Positions 8,401 through 17,475 are shown, counted from the stretch's first letter. The stretch is 64,000 nucleotides of DNA from Akkermansiaceae bacterium UBA6138 (GCA_002422425.1 DIVG01000006.1:105594-169593); one strand, 5' to 3'. Notes: a model not told the origin generated them from the sequence alone. Numbers and translations: made by a program.

Positions 8401-11218
8401 CTCGTTAAAAGTCGCCGAAGAATCTACCGGCTATCGCCAACCGACCCTAAGCTCCTTTTCCTCACTAACCGCTAACAGCCAACCGCTAATTGCTAATTCC
8501 ATCGAACTTTTCGGCGCCCGCGAGAATAATCTCAAGCATCTCGACATCTCCATCCCGCGCGAGCAGTTCGTCGTCATCACCGGGCTCAGCGGATCGGGCA
8601 AGTCGACCCTCGCTTTTGACATCCTCTTTGCCGAAGGGCAGCGCCGTTTCCTCGACAGCATGTCCACCTACGCGCGACAGTTCGTCGAGCAGATGGAGCG
8701 TCCTGACATTGACCTAATCACCGGCCTGCCGCCGACCGTCGCGATCGAGCAGCGGATCTCGCGAGGCGGGGGAAAGTCGACCGTCGCGACGGTGACCGAG
8801 GTCTGGCACTTCCTGCGGCTCCTCTTCGCCAAGGTGGGACGCCAGTATTCGCCCGACACCGGCAACGCCGTCGAAAAGCAGAGCGTCAGCGCCATCGTCA
8901 CGCAGCTGCGCGAAGAGGCCCGCAAGCCCGGCCGCACCGTGCGGGTCATGGCTCCACTCGTCAAGGCGCGCAAGGGCTTCCACACCGAAGTCGCGGAATG
9001 GGCCGCCAAGCACGGCTACGAAACCCTCCTCGTAGATGGGCAGATCAAGGCGGTCGCCGACTTTGCGCCGCTCGAACGATTCAAAGAACACAGCATCGAT
9101 GTCATTGTCGGGGAAGTGACCGGCAAGACACCCGCCGCCGACGTTCTTGAGATGGTCGAAACGGCCCTGCGACTCGGGAAGCGTAGCCTGCGCTTTTTTG
9201 ACTCGAAGAACAAGATCCGGGTCATGAACACCGAAATGGTCGACCCCGAGACAGGGCGTTCCTTTGAGGAACTCGACCCGCGTCTTTTTTCCTACAACTC
9301 GCCGCACGGCTGGTGCCCCGTCTGCCGCGGCTACGGCGCCGTCGAGAAATATCCCAACAGCGCCGACGAACGCGATGCCGAGTCCCAGCTCGATGCCGAA
9401 TTGCGCGAGGAGTTCCGCCGCTCCCGCAGTGAAGGCGGGGAGACGGAAACCTGTTCGGCCTGTGGCGGAACCCGCCTCAACGAAGTCGCCCGCCATGTTA
9501 AGATCGGCGAGTTTTCCATCACCGATCTCGCGAGTCGTTCCGTTGCCACGGCGCGTCAGGCCGTGGCGAGCCTGAAGTTCGACAAGCAGGGGACCCTGAT
9601 CTCGCGCGACATCATTCCCGAGATCGTGCAGCGGCTCCACTTCATGGAAGAGGTGGGGCTCGGCTACCTGCAACTCGATCGCTCGGCCACGACCCTGAGC
9701 GGAGGCGAGAGCCAGCGCATCCGCCTTGCCGCCCAGCTCGGCTCGAATCTCCGCGGGGTCCTCTACGTCCTCGATGAACCGACCATCGGACTTCACCCGC
9801 GCGACAACGCCGCCCTTCTCGACACCCTCGTCGCCCTCAAGGCAAAGGGGAACTCCCTCATCGTGGTCGAACACGACGAGGAAACGATACGCCGCGCCGA
9901 CCACCTTATCGACCTCGGCCCCGGCGCCGGAAAATTCGGCGGCGAAATCGTCTGGCAGGGCCATCCCGACGACCTCTTTAAAGCACTCCCCGAGCCCCCC
10001 TCTCATGACCCATCACTCCTGCCCCGTGACTCATCACCCGTGACTCATGACGAATGTCCCCTACCCCGCTCCCCCACGCGTGAAGCCTTCTTTCATCCCC
10101 TTGTCCACCCCATGCGCGGGAGCCGCCGCAAGCTGCCCGCTAAGAAAAGCAACGAAGGCTGGCTCAGGGTCAAAGGGGCCTCCGCCAACAACCTTCAAAA
10201 CATCGATGTCTCCATCCCGATCGGGCGCCTCACCGTGATCTCCGGCATCTCCGGCTCGGGAAAATCGAGCTTCATGCGCGGCGTACTCAGGCCCGCCGTC
10301 GATGCCGGACTCGCCAAACCGAAAGCGGGGAAAAAAGGCAAGCCGGGAAAAGCGGAAAAATGGAAATCAATCGAGGGCGTCGAGCAGCTCGAAGCCGTCT
10401 ACGAAGTTGATCAGTCTCCCATCGGAAAAACCTCGCGTTCTACCCCGGCGACCTACGTGAAAGTCTTCGACGACGTCCGCAAACTCTTCGAACAACTCCC
10501 CGAGGCGCGGGCGCGGGGTTACACCGCTTCGCGTTTTTCCTTCAATACCGAGGGTGGCCGTTGCGAGACCTGCAAGGGCAACGGGCTCATCAAGCTCGAG
10601 ATGAACTTCCTCCCCACGACCTACGTCGTCTGCGAGGAATGCAACGGACGCCGCTACAACAGCTCGACCCTTGAGGTGCTCTACAACGGCAAGTCCATCG
10701 GTGACATCATGGATCTCTCGATCGAGGAGGCGGCTGAATTTTTCTCCGGTTACCCGAAGATCTCGCGCACCCTCAACCTGATGAAGGAAACCGGGCTCGG
10801 CTACCTCCATCTCGGCCAGGCCAGCCCCAGTCTCTCGGGAGGCGAGGCCCAGCGCATCAAGCTCGTCACCGAATTGACCCGCGGGATCGGGCGCTCCAGC
10901 AACGCCCGCCTTCGCCAGAACCGTCAGCCCAAGTCCAACCTTTACCTCATCGAAGAGCCCAGCATCGGGCTGCACCTCGCCGACGTGAAGCGACTCCTCG
11001 GGATCATGCATCATCTCGTCGACGACGGCCATACTGTCGTCGTCATCGAACACAGTCTCGAGATCATGGCCGAGGCCGATTACCTGATCGACATCGGACC
11101 CGAAGCCGGCGAAGCGGGGGGGGAAGTCGTGGCGGCGGGAACCCCTGAGGAAGTGGTAAAGGTAAAAAGAAGTCGAACCGGGCCGTTTCTGGCGGGTCAG
11201 CTGGGGAGATGCATTTGA
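5477..11218 (+). CDS. uvrA: Tandem double UvrA, excinuclease ABC subunit A
   Basis: DNA damage recognition ATPase of nucleotide excision repair. I start at the ATG 5477 (MAKRKSDK), since the 23 residues before it do not resemble UvrA; this gives 1913 residues, about twice the usual 940. Two full UvrA copies are fused. There are four Walker A loops (near residues 43, 645, 1035 and 1589) and four LSGGE signatures, the first being LSGGETER rather than LSGGESQR. Each half has CPVCRG and CxxCGGTRL zinc-finger pairs and a CxxCxGNG...CxxCxGxRY finger. Chlamydial UvrA has the same doubled form. The linker between halves (about residues 957-1008) and a linker in the second half (about 1510-1527) are encoded by 7-bp tandem repeats. 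Such a chain could act as a covalent version of the UvrA dimer. Confidence 0.95.
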   Translation: MAKRKSDKVVESPAAIEVRGARQNNLKGIDLDIPIGKLTVMTGPSGSGKSSLAFQTLYAEGQRRYVETFSPYTRQFFDRMDKPQVESINGIPPAIAIEQQNAVKSTRSTVGTITEINDYLKLLFPRVCKGYDPITGEEISPDTPESILRKTVERFGREGALLIVFGVDVPAGTKVADFFEFLQQQAYLRVWIYGKAYRVDEPASYERQSLPGRVEVIQDRIAPSRRSRFLEALERALDLGKGIVSIVDPESGKHVAFSRNWTSPETGTELKPPTPGLFSFNNPIGACPVCRGFGRVIGLDLEKAIPDKSLSIAEGLVRAFQGDTYYECEQDLERCARSRGLSIVTPYDEMDAADQKWILEGEGGDPEDAWQHGVWYGVRGFFDWLESRAYKMHVRIFLSRYRSYTLCKACGGTRLKPEALAFKVAGRTLPELWQLSIDELRAFIQTVEVRSEDKTATMLHQEVINRLGFLREVGLGYLNLDRPTRTLSGGETERVNLTTCLGASLTNTLFVLDEPTVGLHPRDVGKLIGVMERLRDLGNTLVVVEHEEAVIRAADHLVDIGPGRGDGGGELVFAGPGMATAAEAAKAIKGNPSSLTLQYLSGKLTIPVPSSRRKPKKWITLKRAAQHNLKKLDVEIPLGVFCCVTGVSGSGKSTLIHSVFYGNLLSELGLATAETEIGQCKSLSGASPVREVVMVDQAPLARTPRSTPAVYTGIFEPIRKLFAESSDGKSRGVTPGYFSFNSGAGRCGRCMGNGYEKVEMQFLSDLYVTCPECEGKRYTPEALEIELEGKTIHDLLSMTVTSAIPYFFAMADKKAASVVESLQLLSDVGLGYLRLGQPLNTLSGGESQRLKLVGHLLAAPAKKRKDGKTAVLIFDEPTTGLHFDDTGMLLKVFERLVAAGDSVIVIEHNLDVIKCADYVIDLGPEAGANGGELVVAGTPEEVAACEHSHTGSFLRELLAISDQRLVTGKNRNEESSLKVAEESTGYRQPTLSSFSSLTANSQPLIANSIELFGARENNLKHLDISIPREQFVVITGLSGSGKSTLAFDILFAEGQRRFLDSMSTYARQFVEQMERPDIDLITGLPPTVAIEQRISRGGGKSTVATVTEVWHFLRLLFAKVGRQYSPDTGNAVEKQSVSAIVTQLREEARKPGRTVRVMAPLVKARKGFHTEVAEWAAKHGYETLLVDGQIKAVADFAPLERFKEHSIDVIVGEVTGKTPAADVLEMVETALRLGKRSLRFFDSKNKIRVMNTEMVDPETGRSFEELDPRLFSYNSPHGWCPVCRGYGAVEKYPNSADERDAESQLDAELREEFRRSRSEGGETETCSACGGTRLNEVARHVKIGEFSITDLASRSVATARQAVASLKFDKQGTLISRDIIPEIVQRLHFMEEVGLGYLQLDRSATTLSGGESQRIRLAAQLGSNLRGVLYVLDEPTIGLHPRDNAALLDTLVALKAKGNSLIVVEHDEETIRRADHLIDLGPGAGKFGGEIVWQGHPDDLFKALPEPPSHDPSLLPRDSSPVTHDECPLPRSPTREAFFHPLVHPMRGSRRKLPAKKSNEGWLRVKGASANNLQNIDVSIPIGRLTVISGISGSGKSSFMRGVLRPAVDAGLAKPKAGKKGKPGKAEKWKSIEGVEQLEAVYEVDQSPIGKTSRSTPATYVKVFDDVRKLFEQLPEARARGYTASRFSFNTEGGRCETCKGNGLIKLEMNFLPTTYVVCEECNGRRYNSSTLEVLYNGKSIGDIMDLSIEEAAEFFSGYPKISRTLNLMKETGLGYLHLGQASPSLSGGEAQRIKLVTELTRGIGRSSNARLRQNRQPKSNLYLIEEPSIGLHLADVKRLLGIMHHLVDDGHTVVVIEHSLEIMAEADYLIDIGPEAGEAGGEVVAAGTPEEVVKVKRSRTGPFLAGQLGRCI
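8348..8498. repeat. Inverted pair of heptanucleotide arrays inside uvrA
   Basis: Five consecutive 7-mers at 8348-8382 follow TTAGCGN. Five more at 8464-8498 follow its complement, GCTAANN. They face each other across about 80 bp, so the transcript could fold into an imperfect long hairpin. The region stays in frame and encodes the low-complexity linker between the two UvrA halves, where no UvrA homology is expected. Confidence 0.8.
10006..10054. repeat. Heptanucleotide array inside uvrA
   Basis: Seven consecutive degenerate 7-mers of the form TGACTCA or TCACCCG. They encode a Ser/Pro/Asp-rich linker between the third and fourth ATPase modules. The phase is kept because the repeat region does not break the frame. 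Confidence 0.75.
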
Positions 11219-11332
11219 AGCCCGGCAACCGGATCCCCAAGACGCGCCGAAAAAACCCGTTTTCGTGGCGCTGACGACCAAAGAGCAGGATTTCCCTTGC
11301 AAGTCCCACCCCCCCGGCAAAGAGTATGAGTT

Positions 11333-11713
11333 GTGAAGTCACTCTTCCCCAGGTTGCTTCTTCTTCTTGCCTGCCTCCATCTCACGGGAGGTCACTGGGT
11401 GGCATTGCAGGGGGTGGCCTGGGTGACGATGCTGGTCGATCACTCGCGGGAGAGTTCACTTGTCGAGGCGGTCAGCAAAACCTTTGACGGGCAGCACCCC
11501 TGTCCGCTCTGTCTGGCGGTTGCCGACGGTCAGGATGAGGAACGCGAGCAGAAAGATTCACTTATCGATCTCTCCGCAAAGTGGGTTGCTGCCCTAGTCT
11601 CTGAAACGCAGGCGGCAAAAATAACTTCCACGGACTTGTCCTATTTTCCCCTGACCGCTTCGCAGCAGTCCGTGTATCCGCTCCAGCCCTCGCCCCCACC
11701 CCGGGCGGCTTGA
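11333..11713 (+). CDS. Small secreted protein with CPLC motif, upstream of TonB receptor
   Basis: 126 residues from a GTG start at 11333. The first 20 residues are a hydrophobic leader (KSLFPRLLLLLACLHLTGG), so it is probably exported or anchored. The only notable motif is HPCPLC, a possible metal or thiol site. The tail is Pro/Ser-rich. It lies 172 bp ahead of the TonB receptor start and is followed by a PepSY protein, so a role in metal uptake is likely by context. It resembles small DUF2946-like proteins found beside TonB receptors; the family call is tentative. Confidence 0.65.
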   Translation: MKSLFPRLLLLLACLHLTGGHWVALQGVAWVTMLVDHSRESSLVEAVSKTFDGQHPCPLCLAVADGQDEEREQKDSLIDLSAKWVAALVSETQAAKITSTDLSYFPLTASQQSVYPLQPSPPPRAA

Positions 11714-11885
11714 GTGATTGCAGCCGTCGCCGCGATCACTGCAGATTCCCGACCACGTCCCGCCTTCAGCCTGCAAACGAATCCTTCGGCGGCGGACGAT
11801 CTCCCGACTGATGCGGGATGAGGATTACGGCGAAATCCGTTGCCGGTTCAGGCTCTTTTCGAACCCCTTTCTCATTTCTATTTTC

Positions 11886-14180
11886 ATGAATTCTTTTTTC
11901 CTTCGATTTTCATCCCGGACAGCCCGACAAGGGCTCGCCGTGGCGCTCCTGGCGTGGACGCAGGCCCCTCCTGCTTCGCGGGGCGACGAGACCTCCGCCG
12001 GCAGTTTGCCACTCGTCGTGGTCAGCGGCGAAAACCCCGCCTTGCCTGCTCCGCAAGTGCCTCCCGTGCCGGCCTCGCCACCTGCAACAGAACCGCCCCT
12101 GGTCATCGATGACCGCGCCCCCCGGGCAGTTACGCTCACCGTTCCGACTCTCGAAGAAGCCCGTGAAGAACTAAAGCGCCAGCCCGGCGGAACCGCGATT
12201 GTCGATGCCGAAGACTATACACGCGGTCGCGCCACCAACTTGAAAGACGCCCTCGACTTCGCACCGGGAGTTTTCGTGCAACCCCGCTTCGGCTCCGAAG
12301 AATCGCGTCTTTCGATTCGAGGTTCGGGCATTCAGCGGACCTTTCACGGACGCGGCCTCAAGCTGATGCAGGACGGAGTGCCTCTTAATCTCGCCGACGG
12401 AGGCTTCGACTTCCAGGCGATTGAGCCGCTCGCCGCCCAATACATCGAGATCTATCGCGGGGCCAATGCACTTGAATACGGTGCAACCACTCTGGGGGGA
12501 GCCATCAATTTCGTGTCGCATACGGGGCGCTCGGCACCGCCGCTGCAGAGCCGCTTTGAATACGGGAGTTTTGACTCGTTTCGAGGGCAGCTCAGTTCGG
12601 GCGTCGTTTCCGGCGACGAGGATGCCTACGTGAGTTTTACCCACTCCTCCACTGACGGTTTCCGTGAACATTCGCAACAGAGCAACCAGCGATTTTTTAC
12701 CAATTTCGGGCATGTCATCCATCCCGAACTCGAAACGCGCTTTTACCTTACTTACGCGAGGACGGACTCGGAGCTTCCGGGAGAACTGACCAAAGCACAA
12801 ATGCTGGCCGATCCGACCCAGGCGTCCCGCGTCCCGGAATTTCTTCGCGGCTTCCAGCCTGTCGCCCGCTTCGATCGCGTCACGAGCGACTGGAAGCGGG
12901 ACTTCGAGCTCTTCCGGCTCGCCAACAGAACGACCTGGGGGAGCGGTGATGAAAAGCTTACCGTCGGCAGCTTCTGGTCCCGCAAAGACCTCGATCACCC
13001 CATCCTTTTTGTGATCGACCAGATCACAAACGACTTCGGACTGGACGTGCGATATGACAATGCCACCGACCTTTTTGGCAGGGAAAACCATTTCGCGATT
13101 GGATTCGCTCCCACCTATGGCATCGCCGAAGATGCCCGGTTCGCCAACAACTTCGGATCTCGCGGAGCCCTCTTCTCTGACAGTCGTCAACATTCCCTTA
13201 ATGCCGATCTTTACGCGCAGAACAGCCACTACTTCGTTCCCGGCGTCGCTCTCTTGACGGGGGCTCAGCTCAGCCACGCCGAGCGGAAAAATCGTGACAA
13301 TTTCCCGATCGGCCCCGACAACAGTGACACTCAGGACTGGACTGCTTTTTCTCCCAAGCTGGGACTGCTCTGGGACATCGCTCCGCAAGCCCAGCTTTTC
13401 GCCAACGTCAGCCGGAGTTTCGAACCTCCTTCTTTCGGGGAGCTAGTCGATGCCAACGACGGGGGAGCGGGATTGATACAGCTCGAAGAACAAACCGCCA
13501 CGACATTCGAACTCGGAACACGGGGATACAGCAAGAGGGTCTCATGGGACATCGCCTACTATCGCTCCCTCGTCGATAACGAACTCCTCTCCTACCAGGT
13601 CCAACCGGGTCTAACACAGACCGTGAATGCCGATGATACGACTCATCAGGGGATCGAAGCGGCAGTTAACCTGGAGCTGTTGTCGGGTCTCTTCGCGAAG
13701 GGTTCGGGGTCGGCTCATTCCTCAAGAGCCGAATCGAATCCAGCCGGGGCTTCGCCCGGCCCGCAGGAAGATCGTGTTGTCTTTCGTCAGAGTTACCTCT
13801 GGAACGACTTTCACTTCGAGAATGACGCGACCTTCAGAGACAATCAACTCCCCGGGATTCCACCACACTACTTCCGCGCCGAATTGCTCTACGAACACCC
13901 CTCCGGTATCTACGCCGGACCAAACCTCGAATGGGTTCCCGAAGGCTACAACGTCGATTCGGCCGCGACCGAGTTTGCTGATTCCTACGCGCTCCTCGGA
14001 TTCAAAGCGGGTTACCGGAGCGAACGCGGTTTCTCGATCTTCGTGGAAGCCAAAAATCTCACCGATGAAATTTATGCCGCGACCACCGGCGTGGTGAACG
14101 TGTCACCTGCGGGCGGCGGTGCCCTCTTCCTCCCCGGCGACGGGCGATCCATCTACACCGGGATCGAGTGGAAATGGTGA
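11886..14180 (+). CDS. TonB-dependent outer-membrane receptor
   Basis: The start is placed at ATG 11886 (MNSFFLRFSS), which begins a signal peptide; the frame extends 56 codons further upstream but without a leader. The mature protein is about 735 residues. The plug domain is clear (TNLKDALDFAPGVFV, RLSIRGSG, DGVPLN, EYGATTLGGAINFVS), followed by a beta-barrel with alternating aromatic strands that ends in a C-terminal aromatic (EWKW). It takes up a metal chelate or similar ligand across the outer membrane using TonB-ExbBD energy. The CPLC small protein before it and the PepSY protein after it suggest iron or copper chelates; the ligand is not determinable. Confidence 0.93.
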   Translation: MNSFFLRFSSRTARQGLAVALLAWTQAPPASRGDETSAGSLPLVVVSGENPALPAPQVPPVPASPPATEPPLVIDDRAPRAVTLTVPTLEEAREELKRQPGGTAIVDAEDYTRGRATNLKDALDFAPGVFVQPRFGSEESRLSIRGSGIQRTFHGRGLKLMQDGVPLNLADGGFDFQAIEPLAAQYIEIYRGANALEYGATTLGGAINFVSHTGRSAPPLQSRFEYGSFDSFRGQLSSGVVSGDEDAYVSFTHSSTDGFREHSQQSNQRFFTNFGHVIHPELETRFYLTYARTDSELPGELTKAQMLADPTQASRVPEFLRGFQPVARFDRVTSDWKRDFELFRLANRTTWGSGDEKLTVGSFWSRKDLDHPILFVIDQITNDFGLDVRYDNATDLFGRENHFAIGFAPTYGIAEDARFANNFGSRGALFSDSRQHSLNADLYAQNSHYFVPGVALLTGAQLSHAERKNRDNFPIGPDNSDTQDWTAFSPKLGLLWDIAPQAQLFANVSRSFEPPSFGELVDANDGGAGLIQLEEQTATTFELGTRGYSKRVSWDIAYYRSLVDNELLSYQVQPGLTQTVNADDTTHQGIEAAVNLELLSGLFAKGSGSAHSSRAESNPAGASPGPQEDRVVFRQSYLWNDFHFENDATFRDNQLPGIPPHYFRAELLYEHPSGIYAGPNLEWVPEGYNVDSAATEFADSYALLGFKAGYRSERGFSIFVEAKNLTDEIYAATTGVVNVSPAGGGALFLPGDGRSIYTGIEWKW

Positions 14181-14265
14181 TAAATCAACCCAAGTGTTTC
14201 GCCGGAAGGCGGGGGTCCGGAAGTTTTTCTCCCGCTCCGTCTCCTTTATCAACCCCTCTTTTCCA

Positions 14266-14979
14266 ATGAAATCCCGTCTTATTCGAAAACTTCACCGCTG
14301 GCTTGGCCTTTTCTTCAGCGTCTCCATCCTCATGGCTTCCGGCAGCGGGGTCATTCACAACGTCATGACACGAACGCAGGCACCGCCACCTTCGGCGCGT
14401 CCCTCCGGTGAAGGAATGGATGTAAAGGCGATCAAAATCACCGTGCCGGAAGCGATTTCCAACCTGACTCCGGAAACGGCGGGGGAGAGCGGGGTCCAGG
14501 CAGTCAATCTGCGATCCATCGGAGGCCGTCCCTGGTATCAGGTTTACACCGCCGCTTCCGAAGCTCCCCGGTATGTCAGCGCCGTCGACGGCAGGGTCGA
14601 TCCCACCCTGGACGAGACTTATGCCGCCGAAATCGCCACCCGCTTCCTCAACGGAAAGGATGTCTCAAAAACGGATTTTCTAACCGCCTTCAACTCCGAA
14701 TACCTGAACATCTTCCGCATCCTTCCTGTCTACCGCTTCGATGTGGGAGACGAGCTGGAAACCCGTGTCTATGTTTCGACCACAACCGGGAGCGTCACCC
14801 GGCACACGGACCGCAGGCGACAGTTCGAGGCGACGATCTTCACCCGTTTCCACAAGCTTGGCTTTATCCCGAATAAAGACCTGCGGGATCTCGTTCTAAC
14901 CTCCATGACCTTTGGCACCTTTCTTGTCGCCTGTCTCGGCCTCTTTCTGTTCGCCGCCACCCGGCGCAGGAAGCGATAA
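14266..14979 (+). CDS. PepSY-domain inner-membrane protein
   Basis: Start chosen at ATG 14266 (MKSRLIRKLHRWLGL), the typical beginning of this family; 237 residues. There is one N-terminal membrane helix (LGLFFSVSILMASG), a periplasmic PepSY-like region (residues about 50-190) and a second helix near the C-terminus with a basic tail (RRRKR). PepSY proteins with this build accompany TonB receptors and are thought to help reduce or release imported metal chelates in the periplasm. It lies 85 bp downstream of the receptor, so it is probably in the same operon. Confidence 0.82.
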   Translation: MKSRLIRKLHRWLGLFFSVSILMASGSGVIHNVMTRTQAPPPSARPSGEGMDVKAIKITVPEAISNLTPETAGESGVQAVNLRSIGGRPWYQVYTAASEAPRYVSAVDGRVDPTLDETYAAEIATRFLNGKDVSKTDFLTAFNSEYLNIFRILPVYRFDVGDELETRVYVSTTTGSVTRHTDRRRQFEATIFTRFHKLGFIPNKDLRDLVLTSMTFGTFLVACLGLFLFAATRRRKR

Positions 14980-15003
14980 AGAACGGGGGCCCGGAAGTGG
15001 ATT

Positions 15004-16743
15004 TCAAGACATGAGACTTTGACGGCAAAGCATCGCGTAGATCCCTTCCGCCCCGAGAAGAGTGTCGTGATCCCCTTCCTCCACGACGATGCCATGGTCG
15101 AGCACGTAGATACGGTCGGCATTGCGCACCGTCGAGAGGCGGTGGGCGATGACGAAACTGGTGCGGTTCGCCATCAGCTTTTCGAGAGCACCCTGAATCA
15201 GCTTCTCCGTCTCCGTATCAACACTGGCGGTGGCTTCGTCGAGAAGGAGAATGGGCGGGTTTTTCAAAATAACTCGGGCGATGGCGATGCGTTGTTTCTC
15301 CCCGACCGAGAGCTTCACGCCGCGCTCGCCGACGTTGGTATCGAGCTGGCGAGGGAGTGCCTCAACGAAGGCGGCGGCGTTGGCGGCGCGGAGGGCGTCC
15401 CACATTTCCTCCTCGGTGGCCTCTTCGCGGGCGAGGAGGAGATTTTCCCGGACGGACCCGTTGAAGAGAAAGCTCTCCTGCGTGACGTAGCCGGTGGATC
15501 CCCGCAGCGCCGATTTTTTCAGATCATTGATGGGGATACCGTCGATCGAGATCTCTCCCGAATCGGCTTCGTAAAAGCGGGTCAGCAGATTGATGATCGT
15601 GGATTTCCCTGCTCCGGTGTGACCGACGAGGGCGATCATCTGGCCGGCCTTTGCCTCCATCGAGACCCCTTTGAGGGTGGAGATGTCTTCGCCGTAGGAG
15701 AACTTCACGTCACGCAGGACGACTTCTCCGCGAACCGGATTCGGCAGGGCTTTCCCGGTGTCGAGATCAGGCTCCTCCTCTGCGTCGATGATCTCGAAGA
15801 CCCTCTCCCCGGCGGCGCGACCGGCCTGAATGATCTGGTTGAGGCTGTTGAGCCGTGAAATGGGCTCGTAGAAAAGGCTCAGGGCGACGAGAAAGGCGAC
15901 AAAGACTCCGGTCTGCGCCTCGAGCGCCTGCTGGTCGGGAGCGCTCATCACAGACCAGGCTCCAAAACCGATGACAAGGGCGTAGCCGGCATTCCGGCAG
16001 AACTCCATCGAGGGGTTGTAGATCGCCCAGACGCGCATGAGTTTCAGGGTGGCCTCACGCAGTTTGTTGCTTGAGTGATTAAAGCGTTCCAGCTCGGCCT
16101 CTTCGCGGGTGAAAGCCTTGATCTGCTGGATCCCGTCGATGTTGTCGTGGAGGAGCGAGTTCATGCTGCTCGTGGCCTTGCGGACGCGACGGTGGCGGTT
16201 CGGCGAAGTGCGGGTGTAAGCCCAGGCACCGCCGATAAGGAAGGGCATCGGGATCATCGTGATGAGAGCGAGCTGCGGGTCGAGGTAAAAGAGGTAACCG
16301 CCCACGACGAGCACCTGAAGCAGGGCGACGACACCCTGCTCGATTCCATCGATGAGGACGCGCTCCATCGCGGTGACGTCTTCGGTCACGCGGGTCATGA
16401 CGTCGCCGGTGCGCTTGTTGTCGAACCACCGCATCGGAAGGCGCTGGATCTTGTGATACAAATCCGAGCGGATATCAAAGATCACCTTCTGCTCGAACGT
16501 ATTGTTGAGAATGATGCGGAGCGCGTTAAAGAGGTTGGTCGCGAAGAAGGTGCCGAGGGCGAGGAGAGAGAGCGGAATGAGCCGGTCGAAATCGCGCTGC
16601 GGGATGACCTCTGCCGTGATCGCCTTCGTCACGCCGGGAAAGACAATTACGAGCAGGGTCATGAGCACCGCACACGTGAGCTGGGCCGAGGCGAGGATGG
16701 GATAGCGCTTGAGGTAGGAAAAAACCCGGAAAACCGTTCTCAT
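15004..16743 (-). CDS. MsbA-like ABC exporter (fused membrane and ATPase domains)
   Basis: 579 residues, a half-transporter. Six membrane helices occupy about residues 15-310. An ATPase domain follows with Walker A GHTGAGKST, a Q-loop, signature LSVGEKQR (Val for the usual Gly), Walker B ILLLDEAT and the switch His in AHRLST. Homodimers of this family flip lipids, drugs or peptides outward; MsbA (lipid A) and BmrA (drugs) are the nearest types, and the cargo cannot be fixed. It converges with the PepSY gene and diverges from the SanA-like gene. Confidence 0.92.
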   Translation of the reverse strand: MRTVFRVFSYLKRYPILASAQLTCAVLMTLLVIVFPGVTKAITAEVIPQRDFDRLIPLSLLALGTFFATNLFNALRIILNNTFEQKVIFDIRSDLYHKIQRLPMRWFDNKRTGDVMTRVTEDVTAMERVLIDGIEQGVVALLQVLVVGGYLFYLDPQLALITMIPMPFLIGGAWAYTRTSPNRHRRVRKATSSMNSLLHDNIDGIQQIKAFTREEAELERFNHSSNKLREATLKLMRVWAIYNPSMEFCRNAGYALVIGFGAWSVMSAPDQQALEAQTGVFVAFLVALSLFYEPISRLNSLNQIIQAGRAAGERVFEIIDAEEEPDLDTGKALPNPVRGEVVLRDVKFSYGEDISTLKGVSMEAKAGQMIALVGHTGAGKSTIINLLTRFYEADSGEISIDGIPINDLKKSALRGSTGYVTQESFLFNGSVRENLLLAREEATEEEMWDALRAANAAAFVEALPRQLDTNVGERGVKLSVGEKQRIAIARVILKNPPILLLDEATASVDTETEKLIQGALEKLMANRTSFVIAHRLSTVRNADRIYVLDHGIVVEEGDHDTLLGAEGIYAMLCRQSLMS

Positions 16744-16845
16744 TTGGAAGATCTATTCGTTAAACTGTGTAAATAGGATGGAAAGTTAATTCAGCCGCGA
16801 AACTCGTCCTGACGCCCGGGACGGGGGCAAAACCCTCTACGAACC

Positions 16846-17475
16846 ATGGCCCGCAGTCGTCGGCGCTTTCTAATTTTTTCGATATTTGTCTTCCCGCTTC
16901 TCCTTGTCGCAGCGGTCGTGCTCGCATGCAATCTCTGGATCGTCCTTTCGACACGGGGTCAGGTTTACGATTCGGTTGCCGGTATCGAGGCACGGGCGGT
17001 CGGGGTCGTCCTTGGGACGTCGAAAAAGACCGGACCTGACACCCCGAACATGCATTTTGAAAATCGCATGGCCGCCGCTGCGTCGCTCTACCTCGAGGGA
17101 AAGGCCGACACTCTCCTCGTGAGCGGCTACCGCGACTCGCAGTATTACGACGAAACCCGCGACATGATCGCGAAACTCCGGGAGCTGGGCGTCCCCGAGT
17201 CCGCTCTCCTTGCCGATGATCGCGGCCTGCGCACCCTCGACTCCGTCGCCCGGGCAAAGACGGTCTTCGGCTTCGACCGCCTCGTCATCGTCTCGGACGA
17301 CTTCCACGTGAACCGAGCCCTCTTCATCGCCAATCGCTACCGAGTCGATGCCATCGCCCTGCGGAGCGAGCCGGTCGGCTACAGCGATTCGCGGAAGGTG
17401 CGCCTGCGCGAGTATCTCGCGAGAGTGAAGGCGGTCATCGACCTGTATTGCTACACTCCATCGACTGGTGGATAA
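16846..17475 (+). CDS. SanA/YdcF-type DUF218 envelope protein
   Basis: 209 residues with one N-terminal membrane helix (residues about 8-30) and an extracytoplasmic DUF218 domain. The family pattern is visible: VVLGTSKK, the NMHFENRMAAAASLYLEGK segment, LLVSGYRDS, LADDRGLRTLDSVARAK and VIVSDDFHVNRALFIA. E. coli SanA influences outer-membrane permeability and vancomycin sensitivity; its biochemical activity is uncertain. It is divergent from the ABC exporter and convergent with fabD. Confidence 0.85.
   Translation: MARSRRRFLIFSIFVFPLLLVAAVVLACNLWIVLSTRGQVYDSVAGIEARAVGVVLGTSKKTGPDTPNMHFENRMAAAASLYLEGKADTLLVSGYRDSQYYDETRDMIAKLRELGVPESALLADDRGLRTLDSVARAKTVFGFDRLVIVSDDFHVNRALFIANRYRVDAIALRSEPVGYSDSRKVRLREYLARVKAVIDLYCYTPSTGG

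Noticed and set aside
8714..10006. Open frame of 430 codons antisense to uvrA
   Set aside because: Shadow of uvrA codon bias with no family resemblance.
11244..11271. Hairpin after uvrA as an intrinsic terminator
   Set aside because: The GCGCC/GGCGC stem has a bulge and no U-tract follows.
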